A stretch of DNA of 64,000 nt, taken from contig CM082595.2 in the NCBI GenBank assembly GCA_040954595.2, positions 5,766,001 to 5,830,000 on the forward strand, read 5' to 3'. Positions 59,901 to 64,000 of the stretch are shown piece after piece. The position numbers were made by a program, and so were the translations under genes. This DNA comes from Balanoglossus misakiensis (lineage: Eukaryota > Hemichordata). The first letter of the stretch is position 1, and every line of letters starts with the position of its first letter. The notes beneath the pieces were generated by a model. The model was not told the origin of the DNA. It was given only the letters and a program-made list of their open reading frames with translations, and ran no database searches.

Positions 59901-62900
59901 GAGAAATGCCCGCCGTGACTGATCGAAAGTAATGGAGAAGTTTTCCAGTATTCACCGGGCAACATGCCTATACAGCATATATAAGTTTCCCGCCACCGGA
60001 TCCGCAATAGGCGTATATAACTTTCGTTTTCTTCTCAAATTTTCATTTCATTCTACAGGACGATAGCGAACTATGTTATCTGGAATATGATCCAGAAGAA
60101 CGTGGCTTACCTTAGCGGCGAGTTCCGAACGATTCGTCAGGAATTCCAGAAGATCAGTTTTGGACAAAAGGCACAGCGTGTTCGATGGCGCCAGTGTGTC
60201 CGGGAGACGACGGGGTCGCTTGGCATGGCAGTGGGGGCGCTGTTCGTGGAGGATAACTTCAACGAAGAGAGCAGGGAAACGGTAGGTTGTGACCACCTGG
60301 ACTCTCTCACAGCCCCTCTCGTCGTCCATGCAGGCTTATGGGCTGATTGCATAAGGTTAGCTACACAACACCAAACGGTGCTTCTCCCTTGCCAAACGGT
60401 TGAGGGAGCGTAGCGAACCGTGGGCTGTGAGAGAGTCTAGTGAACACACAAACACCTATAAGCGTCAACACCATGGGCATTCTGTGAATTTTGTTTGTAA
60501 TATAATGTGGCGTTATTTGTGGGAGTTTGTCTTGTATTTACCTATATGTAACTTCAGTGTTCCATTGGCTAAATGGCGTGTTTTGTACAATCTCCATTTC
60601 TCAGAAGTACTGGTACTATAGTCACAATTGATTCAACGTGAAAATTGAAATTAGAATTTTATTGTGTTTCAGGCACTGGAAATGATAAGTGACATTCGTG
60701 AATCTTTTCGAACTATGCTCAGGGAGATAGACTGGATGGATGCGAGAACCAAAGTGGTGGCTGAAGAAAAGGTCTGTTGTAACAAATCTTTGAAATAAGT
60801 TGTAATACTGTTTCGTGATGTATCTTAAATAGGCAACTTGCAGAGAAAATCGCTTTCGCCTAATTATTCTATTTTAATTTAAATTGGTATAAAATGTGTT
60901 TGAGAAACATTGTCTTGTAATCTCACATTTGTTTTCGAATACAGGCTGACGCCATCATCGAACGCATCGGATATCCAGATTATATTCTTGATCCGGAAAT
61001 TATGAACGAAGAATACAAATCGGTATGTCCATGTACATTTATTGAATCCCTATCCTTATTTAAAAGCTCCATTAGCTGTACCTTTTCGCTATGTTTTCAG
61101 TAATTTTGTTTTATGCATGTACTGCAGTTTTTTCGTTCAAATATCCGAAGCAAGATTTGATGCCTAGCATTTATCTTGCCAACACAACTCATATGTGTAT
61201 TTAGTCAGCATTGTTATTGTTCACAATGTGTATGTACCTGCAAATGTGCATTGCTTATGATAGTTTCTATATCATTTTAGGTACATGTGAATCCGACAAA
61301 TTTCTTTCAAAACGTCCTTGCTATCTACAAATGGTCAGCCTATGAGTCACTGTCGCAGCTCAGGAAAACTGTTGATAAAGAAAAGTAAGATTAGATTTTT
61401 TTTGATAATGGTGAATAATAAACGCGGTCAGTGTGATCAATTGCATAGGATTATCATACTTTTTTATTTTTAATATTTTTTATTATCATACTTTAACCCC
61501 TTGAGTGCGCTACAGATGGAGACTTTCTTCAACTCCGAGAATCATTCTGTTATGAATTGGTTTCCCGTCAAATTAGTTACCATAGGTTTGATCGGGGCTG
61601 TGCTTTTTGACCATTTCAGATGGAAGACGACGCCAGCAACGGTGAATGCTTTCTACAATCCGTCCAGAAATGAAATTGGTGAGTTCGATCAGCCATGTTT
61701 TTTTCCACGTGGTCGTAGGTTCCTTCAGCACACTTTTTTCATTTGTAAAAGTGCGCCCTCTTGCTAAGTATTTACTTTCTCTTGTTTTCCTCAGCATTTC
61801 CAGCTGGTATACTGCAGCCGCCATTTTACAGCCAAGATCACCCAAAGTGAGTATAGCGCCAACAATTCCACCTTTTGTACACTGTCTTTGATATCATTAA
61901 TAAAGCTCTTGAAAGATACCAGCAAGGTGAAAATACATGCTAGTAAATTATTACCATATATTGTATATCCCATAGGTCAATGAACTATGGAGGGATTGGA
62001 ATGGTTATAGGACATGAGATCACTCATGGGTTTGACGACAGAGGTAAAATAAAGTTTAAATTTACAGCAATTATTATTTTATTGTTGTTGTTGTTGTTGT
62101 TTTGCTGTTGTGTTGTTGTCGTCATCGTCATCATGCTTATGATTATTGTTGTTGTCACTACCTACATGTTGTGGATTCTGTTGGATTCTCTGGCAGGGCG
62201 CCAATATGACAAGAACGGAAATACGCACCAATGGTGGAGTGAAGAGTCAGTGGAGAATTTCAAGAAGAAGGCGCAATGCATTGTGGACCAGTATTCAAAT
62301 TACACCGTACCGGAAATCAACATGAATGTGAGTGAAAACGTCAGGGAATGACGTCAGCTGCCACGTCAGTGACATTAGATGTCGTATTTTCTGACGGCTG
62401 CTATCTATAGTAGAGTGTTGCCATGTTTTATCTTATTAATCTTTTCATAAAATCTGTTGACTAGATAATATGCCTGTCAACAAAGCCAAGTTTATCTGTA
62501 AATCAAAAATATGGGAAATTGCTAATTAAGCCTTGATCAGACTTGAATTCGGCAATTGCTTCCTCTTGGTAGCATTTTCATAGTCTTTTCACACATTTGA
62601 CGTCAATAACACAATTGTGTGTATGCCTGGGATGTTATCAGGTAAGAATCTAACTTTCATGATAATAAGCGCTGTAATTTATTTAACAGATAAATGGAGT
62701 GCAGACGCAAGGCGAAAACATTGCTGATAATGGCGGAATGAAGGAGGCATTCATGGTGAGAAACAACATCAATAACCTATCTAATTTGTCCTAATTGATC
62801 AGTGAAAATTAATTTATGTTTACTGAGTTATGCTTCACTTTGTGTGCTCACTACCAATGAACATATGAACAGCCCTGGAACCCAACAGGCAGAAAAACTT

Positions 62901-63526
62901 TTAATAGCCTGAATGTTTACAATTATGTCGATGGTTATGTAACTACAGTGTATCAGAAGGTCCTTTGTTTAATCTTCGTTGTGGATACACTATTTCACCA
63001 GGCGTACAGGCGATGGGTTGAACGAAATGGCAAAGAAGAAGATCCTCTTCCAGGAATCAACCTCACCCACAATCAGCTGTTTTTTGTTAACTTCGGACAG
63101 GTATTATATTCACATCCCCACGTTGATTTGCATGTGTTTTTAACTGTTACCTTTATCAAACTAACATGTTTTCGAATTTGGAATCCTTGACTATGTCGTG
63201 GACTTTTGGAACCGTTTAATGATTCTATGGTTATGACTGTATTCAATAGATGCTAAACACGTGATAGGCGATTACTCTTGTGACGTGTGCAAATTAAACA
63301 CGCAAGCGCGTAATTGTCTGTGTCCAATATATCTGGGATACACTTTACCAGTGTTCTAACCACATTAAAACGTATATTTCAAATATTAGTACAAGAATAA
63401 CGAATGAACGTTCCTCACCAATGTATTGTTGTTTGCACCAAACATGTAGCTCTGGTGTGGCCTTGCCACCAACGAACATTTGATAAATTTCTTGTCGTCT
63501 GCCTGGCATAGTCCGAGACTTTTCAG
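42551..63526 (+). CDS. M13 zinc metallopeptidase (neprilysin/ECE/MMEL type), C-terminal exon outside window
   Basis: A type II membrane ectoenzyme that cleaves extracellular peptides. Coding exons: 42551-42800, 56635-56697, 57158-57319, 57672-57755, 57998-58203, 58417-58479, 58786-58908, 59100-59186, 59691-59818, 60059-60281, 60673-60771, 60945-61022, 61281-61384, 61620-61678, 61795-61846, 61976-62043, 62197-62327, 62690-62755, 63002-63100, 63450-63526. All phases agree, giving 740 codons plus 2 nt. Exon 1 has a cytosolic tail of about 60 residues and a membrane anchor (LALLFGGTAFLCIILIIILA). The ectodomain shows CVDFYQYACGKW, substrate-site VNAFYNP, FPAGILQPPFY, zinc motif GHEITHGFDD, and GENIADNGG with the third zinc ligand. 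The last visible exon holds HSPRLFR, matching neprilysin His711 and Arg717. About 30 residues ending in the usual CxVW are missing. DDRGRQYDKNGN is ECE-like, while other parts look like MMEL/neprilysin, so I give no symbol. The ATG at 42551 is the first in frame. Confidence 0.95.
42880..42910 (+). promoter_or_regulatory. Pair of TTTTCCCGCC motifs 21 bp apart
   Basis: Two copies of TTTTCCCGCC (42880-42889 and 42901-42910), an E2F-type consensus, lie 80 bp into the first intron of the peptidase gene. The spacing equals two helical turns. Function is inference; a chance local duplication is possible. Confidence 0.3.
43277..43520. repeat. Dispersed repeat, copy A (pairs with 46522-46765)
   Basis: Shares with copy B an ordered set of blocks: CTGCCACTTTTA, TTCAATCTT, GTCGACA(A/G)ATGACA, AACTGAATAAACGG-like, TTTATTATTTA, and GTTGATA near the end. 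Same orientation, diverged with indels. Class unknown. Confidence 0.65.
43830..43950. repeat. Tandem duplication, about 62 bp unit x 2
   Basis: Both units (43830 and 43892) read TCAATATGATTACGCCATTT and continue through CGAGCCTCTCTC to AAAGCAACTGTTT, with only a 2 bp CT difference. The duplication is very recent. Confidence 0.95.
46522..46765. repeat. Dispersed repeat, copy B (pairs with 43277-43520)
   Basis: See copy A for the shared blocks. It lies 3.2 kb downstream in the same intron, in direct orientation. Confidence 0.65.
46801..46931. repeat. Tandem duplication, about 71 bp unit x 2
   Basis: CAATGCAAAAATG(C/T)C begins the units at 46801 and 46872, and AAGTATGGTGGTAATG(T/C)TTC is shared near the end of each. 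Confidence 0.85.
47763..47970. repeat. Polypurine tract, then (GATA)n, then (ACAG)n
   Basis: A GA/GGGA-rich tract at 47763-47825, then about 70 bp of GATA repeats (47855-47925), then ACAG repeats to about 47970. All lie in peptidase intron 1. Confidence 0.9.
50910..51010 (+). repeat. Possible tRNA-derived SINE head
   Basis: GGTTCGATTC at 50971-50980 matches the pol III box B consensus. A weak box A (TTAGCTTGAAATG) lies about 50 bp upstream, the spacing of tRNA promoters. The flanks do not fold as an intact tRNA, so if real it is a degenerate tRNA-derived SINE. Confidence 0.3.
51488..51565. repeat. Tandem duplication, 39 bp unit x 2
   Basis: CGCAATTAGTAAATT(A/T)CAAT then GTCACCACCCTGTTGC occurs twice in a row (51488 and 51527). 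Confidence 0.9.
56950..56998. repeat. Microsatellite (TTTA)n
   Basis: About 12 TTTA units, 160 bp before the peptidase exon at 57158. Confidence 0.95.
58502..58593. mobile_element. 92 bp TTAA-ended MITE in an M13 peptidase intron
   Basis: Same length, orientation and core as the ALDH4A1 copy at 8864-8955, with TTAA at both ends and the shared AAAGTTGGACCT(C/G)TAAAGAG block. It begins 22 bp after the donor of the peptidase exon ending at 58479. Confidence 0.65.
60301..60436. mobile_element. 136 bp inverted-repeat element beside a peptidase exon
   Basis: ACTCTCTCACAGCCC at 60301-60315 is the exact reverse complement of GGGCTGTGAGAGAGT at 60422-60436. It starts 20 bp after the donor of the exon ending at 60281. 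No clear target duplication is seen, although CTGG/CTAG flank the two ends. Confidence 0.6.
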
Positions 63527-64000
63527 GTAATTTGGGTAATATTCGTGAACTCGAAAACGAACTTCCGCTGGGCATTATCCTCGTTCGACGACAAGTTGTT
63601 CTCTGACGAGGATGGGATTGTCATCTCCGAGAAAACTCCAGTAATCTCCACCTTTGTTCCAAACATTCAGTAGCATACACAATTTTGACGACAACACATT
63701 TCAACTTTTACCAAATTACGAAAGCTGTGGATTGCGATTACTGTTTGCTCGGAGACGGACAATCTTACATACTTCTTCATGTAATACTTTTATCACTGAC
63801 TACATCATATACCTCTATCACTCTGATAATTCCATTTTTTTACTTTTTCTTCCCATATCGTCTGTCATGTCATTCCTCCACTAACTTACCCATGTGTGTC
63901 TTCATTTCCCGCCCACCTGTACCGTGCCGAATGTGCTTTCCATTCGCCCTCCCATCTCTGCTTCTAACTGTTTACTCGGGCATCTCCACCCCCACCAACT
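63527..64000 (+). other. 3' window edge, intron of the M13 peptidase
   Basis: After the donor AG|GTAATT at 63527 no exon with the expected family C-terminus (FxCxxGSxMxPxxxCxVW pattern) was found, so the final exon should lie beyond 64000. Confidence 0.6.

Noticed and set aside
63527-63600. Frame reading NLGNIRELENELPLG after the last visible peptidase exon, loosely like the family C-terminus
   Set aside because: It is out of frame with the upstream exon, ends without the CxVW motif, and a good donor explains the exon end.

Overview
This window is eukaryotic genomic DNA from an animal, most likely a marine invertebrate and plausibly an invertebrate deuterostome (lancelet, hemichordate or echinoderm). 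The phylum is inference. The basis is GT-AG introns of roughly 100 bp to 14 kb, AT-rich non-coding DNA, microsatellites, several short inverted-repeat transposons, and metazoan gene families. There are no operons, CRISPR arrays, rRNA genes or bacterial signals. Short plus-strand ORFs outside the genes below mostly lie in introns or repeats.

Five genes are supported exon by exon. (1) ALDH4A1, plus strand, 1784-10424: mitochondrial delta-1-pyrroline-5-carboxylate dehydrogenase, 14 exons, 557 aa, including a distant first exon that encodes only the mitochondrial presequence. (2) B3GALT6, minus strand, 12302-13309: single-exon Golgi beta-1,3-galactosyltransferase 6, tail to tail with ALDH4A1. (3) UBE2J2, plus strand, 19248-21226: ER-anchored ubiquitin-conjugating enzyme, 4 coding exons, 235 aa. 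(4) PPP1R35, plus strand, 23566-25055: centriole-associated protein phosphatase 1 regulatory subunit 35, 3 coding exons, 322 aa. (5) An M13 zinc metallopeptidase of the neprilysin/ECE/MMEL type, plus strand, 42551 to beyond the window: 20 coding exons visible, with only the C-terminal exon missing. Exon phases agree at every junction. The genes do not form one pathway, but ALDH4A1, B3GALT6, UBE2J2 and an M13 peptidase all have human counterparts on 1p36, so the window looks like a piece of an old bilaterian linkage block.

The 14-17.5 kb region between B3GALT6 and UBE2J2 holds a nested transposon. A 3.4 kb unit with 13 bp TACAGTCCCAACA termini and subterminal motifs carries inside it a 536 bp near-palindromic fold-back element with a perfect 9 bp target duplication. 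Several further short elements ending in TTAA sit in introns of ALDH4A1 and of the peptidase, around UBE2J2, and at 39.1-39.5 kb.

The 25.7-42.5 kb stretch has no recognisable gene. It holds a coding-looking unassigned exon at 33059-33196, a promoter-like stretch with a splice donor at 33530, and several promoter-like ATGGCG/GCCAT motifs. The 13.8 kb first intron of the peptidase (42801-56634) holds tandem duplications, a diverged repeat pair, a GATA microsatellite and a possible tRNA-derived SINE. I found no convincing new biological system. The most notable structures are the nested transposon, the TTAA element families, and the conserved gene linkage.
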